From Glaciecola punicea ACAM 611 (lineage in GTDB: Bacteria; Pseudomonadota; Gammaproteobacteria; Enterobacterales; Alteromonadaceae), in assembly GCF_000252165.1 (NCBI RefSeq), contig NZ_BAET01000031.1:1-64000 (forward strand): DNA of 64,000 bases, written 5' to 3'. Below the pieces are notes generated by a model. That model was not told the origin of the DNA and did no database searches. It saw nothing but the letters and a program-made list of their open reading frames with translations. Of this stretch, positions 9,690 through 19,449 are shown piece after piece (position 1 is the first letter of the stretch; each line of letters starts with the position of its first letter). Both the position numbers and the translations under genes were made by a program.

Positions 9690-9724
9690 AAAAAAGCCAG
9701 AACAGTGTTCTGGCTTTTTTTTTT
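9690..9724 (+). terminator. Intrinsic terminator after rpoD
   Basis: Inverted repeat AAAAAGCCAGAAC / GTTCTGGCTTTTT with a three-base loop, followed by more T. It ends the rpsU-dnaG-rpoD block. Confidence 0.9.
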
Positions 9725-9933
9725 GCAGATGAACGATGAATTAAATTGATTGGCTCTGTCGGCAGTTCAGGTGCTATTGATGTTGTAATGCCACTTTACT
9801 ATACTAAATTTTTGAAAGTATAATCGTTTTTCGTAGCCTTTATGTTATTCAAAAAAAAGGAACCAGTATTAACGTGCCACAAATGTATTGCAGATCAACA
9901 CTGCCCCTTTTTTATTTACTTTTTTATTTTCTA

Positions 9934-12900
9934 TTATAGCTGCTTACTTGGGCCTTTATCATTCGGCACTTCTTGCGTGAGCTGCTCTAGCTGCTTCGTA
10001 CGCTTTAAGGGCGAACCTGTATTACGCGCTAAGTAAGAATAAGCGGTAGGTACAATAAATAGCGTCATAAATACACTGAACAAAACACCCGAGAAAATAA
10101 CGGTGCCAATTACCGCGCGTGACTCAGCACCGGGGCCTGTGGCGAGCACCAAGGGCAATGCACTGAACAAGGTAGTGAAGGCTGTCATGACAATGGGGCG
10201 TAAGCGCATCATAGAGGCTTTTTTAATGGCTTCTTCAAACTCGGTCCCTGCGTCGCGCAGTTGATTGGTAAACTCTACAATTAAGATACCATTCTTAGCC
10301 GCTAATCCTATCAGCATTACCAAGCCAATTTGGCTGTAGATATTAATTGAAAACCCGGTTAAGTATAGGCCCAAATAAGCGCCAACGAGCGCTAACGGCA
10401 CCGTGAGCATTATTACCAAAGGATGCACCCAACTTTCAAACTGTGCGGCTAGCACTAAGTACGTAATTGCTAAGGCTAAAGCGAAAATAAACACAAACGA
10501 AGAACCCGACTCTTGATAAAGCTGAGACTCGCCTTTGTAGTCAATCGACACTTCAGCGGGTAGCTCGGTAGCCACTATATTTTCTAAAAAGCTTAAGGCC
10601 TCTCCTACAGTGTAGCCGTCAGCTAAGTTTGCACTTATCGTAACCGCGCGCATTCTGTTGTATCTATTTAAGGTATCTGAAGTCGCTTGCTCGGTCACGT
10701 TGAGCAGATTGTCGAGCGGAATTAGCTGACCACTGCGATCACTTCGCACAAATATGTTGTCTATGCTACTGGGGCTTCGAAAATCGCCGTCGCGACCTTC
10801 TAAAATAACGTCATACTCTTGGCCTCTGTCCAAAAACGTCGACACGCGACGCTGGCCCAACATAGTCTCTAGCGTGCGCCCTATTTCGGAAATTGACACG
10901 CCTAAATCGGCAGCGCGCTCACGATCAATTTGCACCAGCAGTTGCGGCGAGGTTTCTTTGTAGTCTGAATCTATTCGCAGTAAATTAGGATTCTCAGACG
11001 CTTTATCTATTAAAATATCTCGCCACTGCACAAGCTCTTCGTAAGTGTTCCCCTGCAGTACAAACTGAACGGGTCGGCCTAAACCGCCGCCGCCTAATGC
11101 CGAACGCATAATAGCAAAGGCCCGCACATCAGGTAACTGGGATAATTTACCACTTACTTCATTCATTAGTTCAAAAGTAGAACGCTCTCTAGTCTCCCAA
11201 TCAGCCATACCTACAATGGCAATACCTGCGCTGCCTCCAAAGCCAGGCGTACGTATGAGTACCCTAGTCACTTCGCCTGTGTCTCTGTACGGCAGGAGAA
11301 TATCTTCGATTTGCTTGAGGTTACGCGAGTTGCTTTCATAACTGGCGCCTTCTTGAGCCTGCATAATTATAAAGAAATTGCCGCGGTCTTCACGTGGTAC
11401 AAATTCTTCTGGAATTTTGCTTTGTAGCTGAACAACAACCGCAATACTGGCCACGATCAATAACAACATAACAAAGGGCTGTTTCATGGTTGTACCAAGA
11501 GACTTATAGTAACGCTCCTCTAAGCGTTTAAAGTTGGTGTCTACAAACACCCCAAAACCCGAAGTACGTTCACGTTTTTTAAGTATTTTAGAGGCTAACA
11601 TTGGCGACAAGGTTAGCGCGGTAAAACTTGAAAACGCGACGGCTGCGGCAATGGCTATTGCAAACTCGCTGAACAAACGGCCTATGTTACCCTCTAAAAA
11701 GACTAAAGGCACAAACACCGAAATAAGCACAAGCGTTGTTGCTATGACTGCAAAACCTACTTCGCGCGCGCCTCTGTAGGCTGCTAAGATAGGCTCTTCG
11801 CCCATTTCAATACGCCGGTAAATATTTTCCAATACCACTATTGCATCGTCTACCACCAAGCCTATTGCCAATACCAATGCTAGCAGCGTGAGTAAATTGA
11901 TAGAAAAACCCATGGTAAACATCACAATAAAAGCAGCCACTAATGATACAGGTACTGTGACAGCAGGAATTAACGTAGCGCGGATATTCCCTAAGAATAA
12001 GTAAATAACCACGACAACCATAAACATGGCGATGGCTAGGGTGTTATAAACTTCACTTATCGATTCAGCGATAAATACAGACGAATCGTAGCTGTTTACA
12101 ATAAAAATATTATCAGGCAGTGTTTTTTCTATTTCGGCTATGGCCGCGCTCGCCGACTTCGCCACTTCAAGAGTATTGGCTTTGGATTGTTTAACAATCC
12201 CTAAGCCAATCATATTTACGCCATCACCTCTAAAATCGGTTTCGTCATCTTCAGCGGCTAACTCAACGACTGCAACGTCTGACAGCCTAACCAAAAAACC
12301 GTCAACCCCTGCCGCCACCGTGAGCTTGCCAAAATCTTCGGGTGATAAAAAACTGCGGGCCACGCGCACATCAAAATCTCGCTCTTGCGACTGTACTCGG
12401 CCAGCGGGTAATTCTACGTTTTCAGAACGAATAATACGTTCAACGTCGCCCACGGTGATACCGCGGGCCGCCATTGCGTTTCTATCTAACCACACTTTCA
12501 TGGCGTAGGTGCGTCCGCCACCTAAAACAACCCGCGCTACACCGTCGGCAACAGACAAGCGATCGATAACGAAGCGATCAGCATAATCGGTTAATTCCAT
12601 AGTGTTTAAGTTAGTGCTGCGCAAGTTGAACCACATAATAACGTCTTCATCTGAATTGGTTTTGGCCACTTCAGGTGGAAAAGCTTGGTCGGGTAGGTTA
12701 TTAGCGGCTCTTGATATTCGCTCGCGTACGTCGTTGGAGGCGGCGTCTATATCACGGCTAAGGTTAAATTCAATGGTAATGCTAGAGCGTCCACTGCGGC
12801 TAGACGAAGAAATATTTTTTATACCTTCAATGCCACTTATACGCTCTTCAAGTAATTGGGTAATTCGGGTTTCTACAATTTCAGCCGAAGCACCCGGATA

Positions 12901-13050
12901 ACTGGTGTTTATTGATACAATAGGGGGATCTATGTCGGGGTATTCACGCAGCGATAAAAAAGTAACTGCGACAATGCCGAACACTAACAACAAAAGGTTT
13001 ACAACGGTCGCAAACACGGGCCGTTTTACCGCTAAGTCAGACAGTAGCAT
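9934..13050 (-). CDS. RND-family multidrug efflux permease (AcrB/MexF class, HAE1)
   Basis: Inner-membrane proton-driven exporter of 1038 residues, the usual length. N-terminal topology is typical (SDLAVKRPVFATVVNLLL). The TM4 aspartate pair lies in GLVVDDAIVVLENI and the TM10 lysine in GLAAKNGILIVEF, so proton relay residues are intact. Two large periplasmic loops follow TM1 and TM7. Its ATG overlaps the adaptor stop by one base (TAATG), so the two are translated together. No outer-membrane factor is next to it; the TolC at 56256 could serve. Substrates cannot be read from the sequence. Confidence 0.92.
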   Translation of the reverse strand: MLLSDLAVKRPVFATVVNLLLLVFGIVAVTFLSLREYPDIDPPIVSINTSYPGASAEIVETRITQLLEERISGIEGIKNISSSSRSGRSSITIEFNLSRDIDAASNDVRERISRAANNLPDQAFPPEVAKTNSDEDVIMWFNLRSTNLNTMELTDYADRFVIDRLSVADGVARVVLGGGRTYAMKVWLDRNAMAARGITVGDVERIIRSENVELPAGRVQSQERDFDVRVARSFLSPEDFGKLTVAAGVDGFLVRLSDVAVVELAAEDDETDFRGDGVNMIGLGIVKQSKANTLEVAKSASAAIAEIEKTLPDNIFIVNSYDSSVFIAESISEVYNTLAIAMFMVVVVIYLFLGNIRATLIPAVTVPVSLVAAFIVMFTMGFSINLLTLLALVLAIGLVVDDAIVVLENIYRRIEMGEEPILAAYRGAREVGFAVIATTLVLISVFVPLVFLEGNIGRLFSEFAIAIAAAVAFSSFTALTLSPMLASKILKKRERTSGFGVFVDTNFKRLEERYYKSLGTTMKQPFVMLLLIVASIAVVVQLQSKIPEEFVPREDRGNFFIIMQAQEGASYESNSRNLKQIEDILLPYRDTGEVTRVLIRTPGFGGSAGIAIVGMADWETRERSTFELMNEVSGKLSQLPDVRAFAIMRSALGGGGLGRPVQFVLQGNTYEELVQWRDILIDKASENPNLLRIDSDYKETSPQLLVQIDRERAADLGVSISEIGRTLETMLGQRRVSTFLDRGQEYDVILEGRDGDFRSPSSIDNIFVRSDRSGQLIPLDNLLNVTEQATSDTLNRYNRMRAVTISANLADGYTVGEALSFLENIVATELPAEVSIDYKGESQLYQESGSSFVFIFALALAITYLVLAAQFESWVHPLVIMLTVPLALVGAYLGLYLTGFSINIYSQIGLVMLIGLAAKNGILIVEFTNQLRDAGTEFEEAIKKASMMRLRPIVMTAFTTLFSALPLVLATGPGAESRAVIGTVIFSGVLFSVFMTLFIVPTAYSYLARNTGSPLKRTKQLEQLTQEVPNDKGPSKQL

Positions 13051-14117
13051 TACACATCTCCCTGAACATCAAGCACTTTCACACCAGAGCCGTCGCGCAC
13101 TCTTAAGGTCCCCTGTACTATGACGGTTTGGCCCACTTCAATACCCGATACAATTTGGACCCAACCAGGCTTGCGCTCGCCAATTTCTACCTGGGTTTTT
13201 ATGGCTTTGTTGTCACCGTTAACCACAAACACAAATTGCCTGTCGCCTTCAGGCACTATTGCACCTTCTGGCACCACTAGAGCATCGAGCACACGTTTTT
13301 CTAAATTCATTTGTAGCAGCATGCCCGGACGCAGCTTTAACTCGAGGTTAGGTATTTGCGCACGTACCTGGATTGAGCGGGTGCGAGGATCTATTCTTGA
13401 ATCTATATTGGTTATTTTACCTACAAAGATTTCTCCTGGATAAGCAATTGAGGTAGACACTACACTTTGGCCATCTTGAATGCTGGCAAAATGGGTTTCA
13501 GAAATAGAAAAATCTACTTTCATAAGACTTAGGTCATCAAGTGTAGTGACGATATCGCCGGGGCGAACAAGGCTTCCTACACTCACTTGGCGCACCCCTA
13601 AACGGCCGCCAAAAGGTGCTGAAACCACAAGCTCTTGCAAGATAGCTTTGGCCACCTCACGCTGCGCTAAGATAGCTTCTACTTTCGAATCTTGTTCATC
13701 TAATAATTGCTGCGACGCTGCGCTTCGCTCGGCCAGTCCTTGTATACGTTGAAGCTGACGGCGTGCTTCTGTCAAATTGATATTAAGTTCGTTTAAGCGC
13801 GCTGTTTCAGCTCGGTTGCTAAGCTCTAGCAATGGCTGATTGGCCTTTACTAAATCGCCATCTTCAAACAATACTTTAGTCACTGTTTGTGCGCGCTGCG
13901 CAGTAATATTTACTGATTCATTCGCGGTTGCTGTACCTAAGGCCTCAACCACAATAGGGAAAGGTTGCTGGCTGGCCGCGTATACCACTACCGGCGTTTC
14001 ACCTGTACCAAGCTGGCCCGGTTGTTCTTCTTGAGCAGGCCAGTTCATATAAACCAAAAATCCAACGAGAACAAAAACACCGATGAGGAGGGGAGATAAC
14101 TTTACAAATCTTAACAT
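13050..14117 (-). CDS. RND efflux periplasmic adaptor subunit (membrane fusion protein)
   Basis: A 355-residue adaptor linking the downstream RND permease to an outer-membrane channel. It has a single N-terminal membrane anchor (LLIGVFVLVGFLVYM), then a split lipoyl half (VLFEDGDLVKANQPLLELSN), a helical hairpin rich in Glu and Gln, the second lipoyl half (VSAPFGGRLGVRQVSVGSLVRPGD), a beta-barrel and the C-terminal membrane-proximal domain. There is no lipobox cysteine, so it is anchored by its helix. First gene of the two-gene operon; no regulator is adjacent. Confidence 0.9.
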   Translation of the reverse strand: MLRFVKLSPLLIGVFVLVGFLVYMNWPAQEEQPGQLGTGETPVVVYAASQQPFPIVVEALGTATANESVNITAQRAQTVTKVLFEDGDLVKANQPLLELSNRAETARLNELNINLTEARRQLQRIQGLAERSAASQQLLDEQDSKVEAILAQREVAKAILQELVVSAPFGGRLGVRQVSVGSLVRPGDIVTTLDDLSLMKVDFSISETHFASIQDGQSVVSTSIAYPGEIFVGKITNIDSRIDPRTRSIQVRAQIPNLELKLRPGMLLQMNLEKRVLDALVVPEGAIVPEGDRQFVFVVNGDNKAIKTQVEIGERKPGWVQIVSGIEVGQTVIVQGTLRVRDGSGVKVLDVQGDV

Positions 14118-14227
14118 AACACTCTCAAATGAACAGGCTCGCCTGCTGTTAACTAATTAATAGCTTGTGTAACGCCTATTGGCAATTTAGAGTACCAACT
14201 CTAATCCTTTAGTATAGTACGTAAGCG

Positions 14228-14764
14228 ATGATAAATGGATGTAAATTAACAATTATATTAGTGCTTGCATTATTTGTGCTGTCTTGTCGTCAGCAGGAGT
14301 TTGCGCAGCCGAGCTGCCGGGTCAACGCAAATTTTTTATCCACCCATCAAGGCCCAGGCGCTTGCGTAATCAAAATGAACAATAAACTCTTAGTAACGCA
14401 ATTAACATCGCGCTTATACGACCTGCCAATTGCGCAGCTATCATCAAATAACGAAGCGCGCTTCACCTCCTCGCAGTGTTTAGCGCATCAAGGGATGTGG
14501 CAGCAAACCGGCCTTAATGTTGAGGTTCAAAGCGTTGTGGGTGCACAAGCGGACGGAACTTGGCTATTTGGCTGCACTGTAAGCGCTGGTTTTGACGGCA
14601 CTGAAGCCCCATTTGATGCACCGCCTTGGAGCAGCCCTAGCGTTGACAAGATTGCGTTTGTTGATCCATTTGAGATTGATGCACATCACTGGGCGCGCAA
14701 ACGCCAGTTCACTATCGTTCGCGACGCCTTCATTTTGCGTGGCGTCCAAGCCGACAATAGGTGA
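14228..14764 (+). CDS. Exported lipoprotein with a degenerate Nudix domain
   Basis: The 178-residue product starts with a lipoprotein signal: a hydrophobic stretch then VLSC with the cysteine at residue 20. Residues about 44-100 follow the Nudix fold pattern (GACVIKMNNKLLVTQL, YDLP, then AHQGMWQQTGLNVEV). In the Nudix box the usual REXWEETGL reads QGMWQQTGL, so the metal-binding glutamates are Gly and Gln. By family knowledge that should abolish hydrolysis; a binding or scaffold role is my inference. The cysteines at 30, 46, 84 and a later FGC could form disulfides in the periplasm. Divergent from the efflux adaptor by 110 bases. No SD of good quality is visible. Confidence 0.65.
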   Translation: MINGCKLTIILVLALFVLSCRQQEFAQPSCRVNANFLSTHQGPGACVIKMNNKLLVTQLTSRLYDLPIAQLSSNNEARFTSSQCLAHQGMWQQTGLNVEVQSVVGAQADGTWLFGCTVSAGFDGTEAPFDAPPWSSPSVDKIAFVDPFEIDAHHWARKRQFTIVRDAFILRGVQADNR

Positions 14765-14984
14765 AGAATACGGTACACATTATTATATTATTGCTAATAC
14801 GTACTTAGACAATTAATCAATGCTACTGGTCTGACGAGGCTCAATCAGGTAAACTAATTTCATAATTCACTACTCAAGGTTAAGTGAAATCACAAGGTGC
14901 TTGGCAAAGACTTTGGATTGAATGACTGTATTCATGACCTACATATAGCACCTGCCCTGTAATTATGACGAATAGGAAACTAAC

Positions 14985-16742
14985 ATGCATCAATATCAAG
15001 CCCCTATGGCCGATTTTCAGTTTTTATTAAAAGAGTGGTTAAACTTAGACAGCCACTACTTAGCCATAGGCGCACAAGGTATGGACGCTGAGCTGGTTAG
15101 CGAAGTAATGACACAAGGTGCTAAATTTGCAGAGCAAGTTATTGCTCCGCTCAACCGAGAAGGTGATGAAATTGGCTGCAAACTTGAAAATGGCGCAGTA
15201 AGCACGCCGCCTGGCTTTGCAGCAGCCTACCAAGAATACGTAGGCAATGGCTGGAATGCAATGCTAGGCAACCCAGACTTCGATGGCCAAGATTTACCCT
15301 ATACCGCCGCAGTGCCTATTCATGAAATGCTCAACTCGGCTAATTTAAGCTGGCGACTCACGACTATGCTCACTGAAAGTGCGGTGTTAGCGGTTGACAA
15401 ACACGCTAGCGAAGCACTTAGGCAGCAGTATCTAGCCAAGCTTATTAGCGGCGAATGGACAGGCACCATGAACCTCACGGAGCCACAAGCCGGCAGTGAT
15501 TTATCGCTGCTTACCACCAAAGCTGAGCCGCAAGATGATGGCACCTATGCAATCACAGGAAACAAAATTTTTATCACGGGCGGCGATCACGACTGGACCA
15601 GCAACATTGTTCACTTAGTGCTGGCCAGACTGCCCAAGGCTCCAGAAGGTGTTAAGGGCATTAGCTTGTTTTTAGTGCCTAAGTTTTTGCTAAACGAGCA
15701 AAACGAAGCCGCTGAAAAAAACAAGCTAGGTGTAGGCAGTATTGAAAAGAAAATGGGCATTAAAGCGAGTCCAACCTGCGTAATGAATTTTGATGGCGCT
15801 AAAGGCTGGCTAGTGGGCGAAGAAAACAAAGGCCTTGCCTGTATGTTTACTATGATGAATGACGCACGCTTTCAAGTAGGCATGCAGGGCTTAGGCACCT
15901 GCGAGGCGTCTTTTCAAGGAGCGCTTAGCTACGCCAAAGACCGCCTACAGTCAAGAAGCCCTAAAGGCCCACAGCAGCCCGATGCAAAAGCCGACTCAAT
16001 TATGCACCAGCCTGATGTAAGAAGGATGCTGCTAACGCAAAAAGCCTTCACCGAAGGCTTGCGTGCGCTATCCTTGCTGTATGCACAGCAAATGGACATT
16101 GAAAAATATTGTAAAGACTACCGCAAGGCTCAAGCTCAGCAAATTCTGGCGTTTTTAACCCCTATTTGTAAAGGTTTCATGACCGATATTGCGACTGAGG
16201 TGACCAATATTGGTATTCAGGTATATGGCGGCCATGGCTATGTGCGCGAATGGGGCATGGAGCAATTAGCTCGCGACACCCGAATTGCACAGCTATATGA
16301 AGGCACTAACGGCATTCAAGCAGCCGACCTTATTGGCCGTAAATTAAGCCGCGACGGCGGCTTAATGTTGAACGCAACGGTAGAAATGCTGTCAGCTAGT
16401 ATCAACAGTATGTCGAATAAAAAACAGCTAGAGCAGGCGCAAATGTTACTGCATGAATGGCATCAAATATCGGCCAAATTAATTCATGTTGATGCCTTAG
16501 ACGCGGCTGGCGCAGCTACTGATTATTTGCATTACAGTGGCTACGTACTATTGGGCATACTGTGGCTACAAATGGCCGACGCCGCTAAAAAATCTGCAAA
16601 CCCTAAAATTAAAGCAGGCAAACCTGCTACCTGCGAATTTTACATAAAACGTATTTTGCCGCGTAAAGAAGCGCATCGATCAGTTCTGTTAAGTTCAGCC
16701 TCTGATTTAATGTCGCTCTCAGATGAAGCGTTTGATTATTAG
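14985..16742 (+). CDS. Acyl-CoA dehydrogenase of the DmdC/MMPA-CoA dehydrogenase type
   Basis: FAD-dependent dehydrogenase of 585 residues, longer than the classical 380-residue enzymes and matching the subgroup with an extra C-terminal helical domain that includes DmdC (3-methylmercaptopropionyl-CoA dehydrogenase). Visible are the flavin motif MNLTEPQAGSDLS, ITGGDHDW, and the catalytic-base segment AQLYEGTNGIQ. AGGA precedes the ATG. Substrate is uncertain: paralogues of this subgroup act on other acyl-CoAs. The next gene, converging on it, is methionine gamma-lyase, so a link to methylated-sulfur breakdown is possible but inferred. Confidence 0.88.
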   Translation: MHQYQAPMADFQFLLKEWLNLDSHYLAIGAQGMDAELVSEVMTQGAKFAEQVIAPLNREGDEIGCKLENGAVSTPPGFAAAYQEYVGNGWNAMLGNPDFDGQDLPYTAAVPIHEMLNSANLSWRLTTMLTESAVLAVDKHASEALRQQYLAKLISGEWTGTMNLTEPQAGSDLSLLTTKAEPQDDGTYAITGNKIFITGGDHDWTSNIVHLVLARLPKAPEGVKGISLFLVPKFLLNEQNEAAEKNKLGVGSIEKKMGIKASPTCVMNFDGAKGWLVGEENKGLACMFTMMNDARFQVGMQGLGTCEASFQGALSYAKDRLQSRSPKGPQQPDAKADSIMHQPDVRRMLLTQKAFTEGLRALSLLYAQQMDIEKYCKDYRKAQAQQILAFLTPICKGFMTDIATEVTNIGIQVYGGHGYVREWGMEQLARDTRIAQLYEGTNGIQAADLIGRKLSRDGGLMLNATVEMLSASINSMSNKKQLEQAQMLLHEWHQISAKLIHVDALDAAGAATDYLHYSGYVLLGILWLQMADAAKKSANPKIKAGKPATCEFYIKRILPRKEAHRSVLLSSASDLMSLSDEAFDY

Positions 16743-16794
16743 GCTTACTTAATCCATATTCAGTGCTTTATAGTTTAGCACTTATATACACTAT

Positions 16795-18093
16795 TTACGC
16801 TAAGGGCGCTGATGCTGCGTCAGAGATTGGGTGCAATAGGGCCGCTAAGCCCTGCGCCAAATCATCCACAATGTCATCAACCGACTCTAAGCCCACCGAC
16901 AACCTAACTAAATTATCACTTATGCCATGCACCAAGCGCTCTTTATCATTATATGCGCTGTGGGTCATGCTGGCCGGATGTTGAATCAAGCTTTCAGCAT
17001 CGCCTAGGGATACTGCGCACTGAATCATTTTCAATTCGTTCATTAACTGCTTACCGGCGGCCATCCCGCCTTTTAACTCAAACGCAATCATTCCCCCAAA
17101 CATCTTCATTTGCTTAAGCGCTAGGGCATGTTGATCAAAATTAGGTAAGCCAGGATAGTACACTACTGAAACCTGCGGGCATTTATCTAAAAATTGAGCC
17201 ACGATGAGGGCCGAGCGCGAATGCTGCTGCATTCTTAATTCAAGCGTCTTTAATCCTCTTAGCACCAGCATGGCCGTAAAAGGAGACATGCAAGCACCGG
17301 TCATATCCTTTACCCCTTCTAAGCGAATTTGGTCAACCATGGCTTTGCGACCTACCAGTACGCCGGCAATTAAATCGCCATGACCGCCCAAATATTTGGT
17401 TGCTGAGTGCACCACAATGTCAGCGCCCAGCTCAATCGGCCGAGTAATAAGCGGGCTGGCATAGGTATTATCAACCACCGATATAATATTGTGCGCTGTG
17501 GACAGCGCCGACACTGCCTCAATGTCTATTAAGCGCATGTTCGGATTAGCTGGTGTTTCATAATAAATCACTTTGGTATTTGGCCTAATAGCGGCGCGTA
17601 AAAGCGCAATATCGGTTAAATCAATGTGGGTGACGCTTACCCCAAACTTGGCTAATCCTTTGTGTAAAAAAGCGTAAGTGCAGCCGTATAAAGTCTTATC
17701 CACAATAATTTCGTCGCCAGCTGCTAACAAGGTCCATAAAGTTGAGGTAATTGCGCTTATGCCAGACGCCACGGCTAAGCCTGCTTCTGCTTTTTCCAAG
17801 CAAGCTATACGCTCTTCTAATACCGTTAAAGTAGGGTTTGATACTCGTGAGTAAAAATGACCTTCCTGCTCACCTGAAAATAAGTCTGCGCCGTGCTGTG
17901 CATTTTCGAAAGTAAACGTTGAGCTAAAATGTACAGGCGGATTCAGGGCCCCCTGATGTTGTCGGGCGCAATAGCCATGGTGAATAGCTTGCGTTGCGAA
18001 CCCTAAGTTCTGTCGTTGTTGATGCTTGCTTGGCAGATCGCCACGATGTTTACTTTGATTATCTGTTGTTGGATGATGTAATAGACTTTTCAT
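16795..18093 (-). CDS. megL: Methionine gamma-lyase
   Basis: PLP enzyme of the Cys/Met-metabolism family. Methionine gamma-lyases split methionine to methanethiol, ammonia and 2-oxobutyrate. The PLP lysine lies in HSATKYLGGHGD. The distinguishing cysteine of true methionine gamma-lyases is present in LYGCTYAF, and the conserved KDMTGA and SLGDAESLIQHPASMTHS stretches are intact. At 432 residues it has an extra 30 or so residues at the N-terminus before the homologous GFATQAIHHGY, so a later start is possible, though none is better supported. It is divergent from an Lrp-type regulator. Confidence 0.88.
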   Translation of the reverse strand: MKSLLHHPTTDNQSKHRGDLPSKHQQRQNLGFATQAIHHGYCARQHQGALNPPVHFSSTFTFENAQHGADLFSGEQEGHFYSRVSNPTLTVLEERIACLEKAEAGLAVASGISAITSTLWTLLAAGDEIIVDKTLYGCTYAFLHKGLAKFGVSVTHIDLTDIALLRAAIRPNTKVIYYETPANPNMRLIDIEAVSALSTAHNIISVVDNTYASPLITRPIELGADIVVHSATKYLGGHGDLIAGVLVGRKAMVDQIRLEGVKDMTGACMSPFTAMLVLRGLKTLELRMQQHSRSALIVAQFLDKCPQVSVVYYPGLPNFDQHALALKQMKMFGGMIAFELKGGMAAGKQLMNELKMIQCAVSLGDAESLIQHPASMTHSAYNDKERLVHGISDNLVRLSVGLESVDDIVDDLAQGLAALLHPISDAASAPLA

Positions 18094-18226
18094 TTTTTAT
18101 TCACTTTTAACGACTTATTAACCTACACATAATATGCTAACTCGTGCGCAATTTTCTTGCGAATAGTGTCGATAGTGCTATCTTTATTGGCATATATTCA
18201 TTAAATTAATAAAAATCACGCAACTT

Positions 18227-18691
18227 ATGGATAAAACAGATCGCAACATCATTCGAGCCTTGCAAAAAAATGCTCGCATGACCAATCAAGAACTTGCCGA
18301 CACCGTCAATCTGTCGCCTTCCCCTTGTTTAAGGCGAGTGAGAGCGCTAGAACAGCAAGGTATTATAAGAGCATATACACTAGAGATAGACAACGAAGCC
18401 TTTGGTTTACCTGTAACCGTATTTGTGCGCGTGCAGTTAGAAAAGCACACACAAGAAGTGGTGGCCCATTTTGAAGCGCAAATTAAAGAGCAGAAAAATG
18501 TACTTGAGTGCTTTGTTATGACTGGCCGGGCCGACTACTTGCTTAAAGTGGTGGTTAAAGATTTGCACGACTATGAACATTTTGTGCGCCATAGCCTGCA
18601 TTCAATTGGCTGTATAGCTTCTATCGACACCAGCTTCGCCTATGGCGTGGTGAAAAAAACCACTTTACTGCCTGATCACCACATTGTATAA
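18227..18691 (+). CDS. Lrp/AsnC-family transcriptional regulator
   Basis: A 154-residue regulator with an N-terminal winged helix-turn-helix (DRNIIRALQKNARMTNQELADTV) and a C-terminal RAM/AsnC ligand-binding domain ending in FAYGVVKKTTLLP. Such proteins sense amino acids as octamers. It is transcribed away from megL across 133 bases, which suggests that it controls methionine gamma-lyase in response to methionine or a related amino acid; that is inference from position. A GCGCTTT/AAAGCGC hairpin lies just past its end at 18721-18742. Confidence 0.9.
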   Translation: MDKTDRNIIRALQKNARMTNQELADTVNLSPSPCLRRVRALEQQGIIRAYTLEIDNEAFGLPVTVFVRVQLEKHTQEVVAHFEAQIKEQKNVLECFVMTGRADYLLKVVVKDLHDYEHFVRHSLHSIGCIASIDTSFAYGVVKKTTLLPDHHIV

Positions 18692-18761
18692 ATGCGTCTG
18701 CTGCACTTATGGAAGCAGTAGCGCTTTAGTATCAAAAAGCGCACTTTAAGCTATATCAAAT

Positions 18762-19262
18762 TCAGGTGATATATTTTTGCCAAAACATAGCATTACCCAA
18801 TTCAGGGTTAAGTTGGTAAGCGCTAAATCCTGATTTTTCATAGGCACGAATAGCCGATTTATTTCCTTGCAGCACTTCGAGAGTCAATTTACTACAGCCT
18901 AATAGCAACGCTACCTCTTGGATACCTTTGAGTAAAAACTGGCTCACATCTTGTCCTCGCTGATCACTGTTGACCGCAAAATCGTGAATATTCATGACCC
19001 CTTTGCCTGCAAACGTAGAGAAACTTTCTATACAATTTGCAAAAGCAACAGGCTGCTCATCTTTAAACACTAAAAAAGAATGCATATAGGATCTTGTGGC
19101 CAAAGCATGCGGCAGTGATTGCATGACATGCTCACTTATAGCCTCGCCGCCGCCCATAGGATCTTTTGCATACAGCTGCAGCAAAGTAAGCAGATGCGCC
19201 ATATGTATTTGCTTACTATAATCCACTTTTACAAAGGTGAGGGTATTGTTCATCTTGGTCAT
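18762..19262 (-). CDS. GNAT-family N-acetyltransferase
   Basis: A 166-residue GNAT protein. Motif A reads DFAVNSDQRGQDVSQFLL, carrying the pyrophosphate-binding QRGQD loop, and the late part has the typical LEVLQGNKSAIRAYEKSGF. Acyl acceptor unknown. The start could be at 19262 or three codons later at 19253 (MNNTL). It converges with the Lrp-type regulator. Confidence 0.85.
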   Translation of the reverse strand: MTKMNNTLTFVKVDYSKQIHMAHLLTLLQLYAKDPMGGGEAISEHVMQSLPHALATRSYMHSFLVFKDEQPVAFANCIESFSTFAGKGVMNIHDFAVNSDQRGQDVSQFLLKGIQEVALLLGCSKLTLEVLQGNKSAIRAYEKSGFSAYQLNPELGNAMFWQKYIT

Positions 19263-19449
19263 TAGTTATCATTTTTAGGTTTTTTAGTAGTTAAAAGTAC
19301 CTGAATTGGAAGGCACCATCAACTTATGGTAACAAATCTGCTTAAGATTATTTTATGCAAAGACTATTACATTTAGCCTAAACACACTAATATAAGCAAT
19401 TATAAGCAATCAGCTACTAACCAAGAACCCAACTATTCACTGAGTAACT

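Noticed and set aside
9842-10036. 64-codon frame between rpoD and the RND gene
   Set aside because: Low-complexity Phe/Cys-rich translation, overlapping the RND gene end and no ribosome-binding site.
14118-14227. A regulator-binding region for the RND pump next to the pseudo-Nudix gene
   Set aside because: No TetR or LysR gene is adjacent and no clear palindrome was found in the gap.
18721-18742. GCGCTTT/AAAGCGC hairpin between the Lrp and GNAT genes as a terminator
   Set aside because: It is followed by ACTTTAAG rather than a T-run on either strand, so I did not list it as a terminator.
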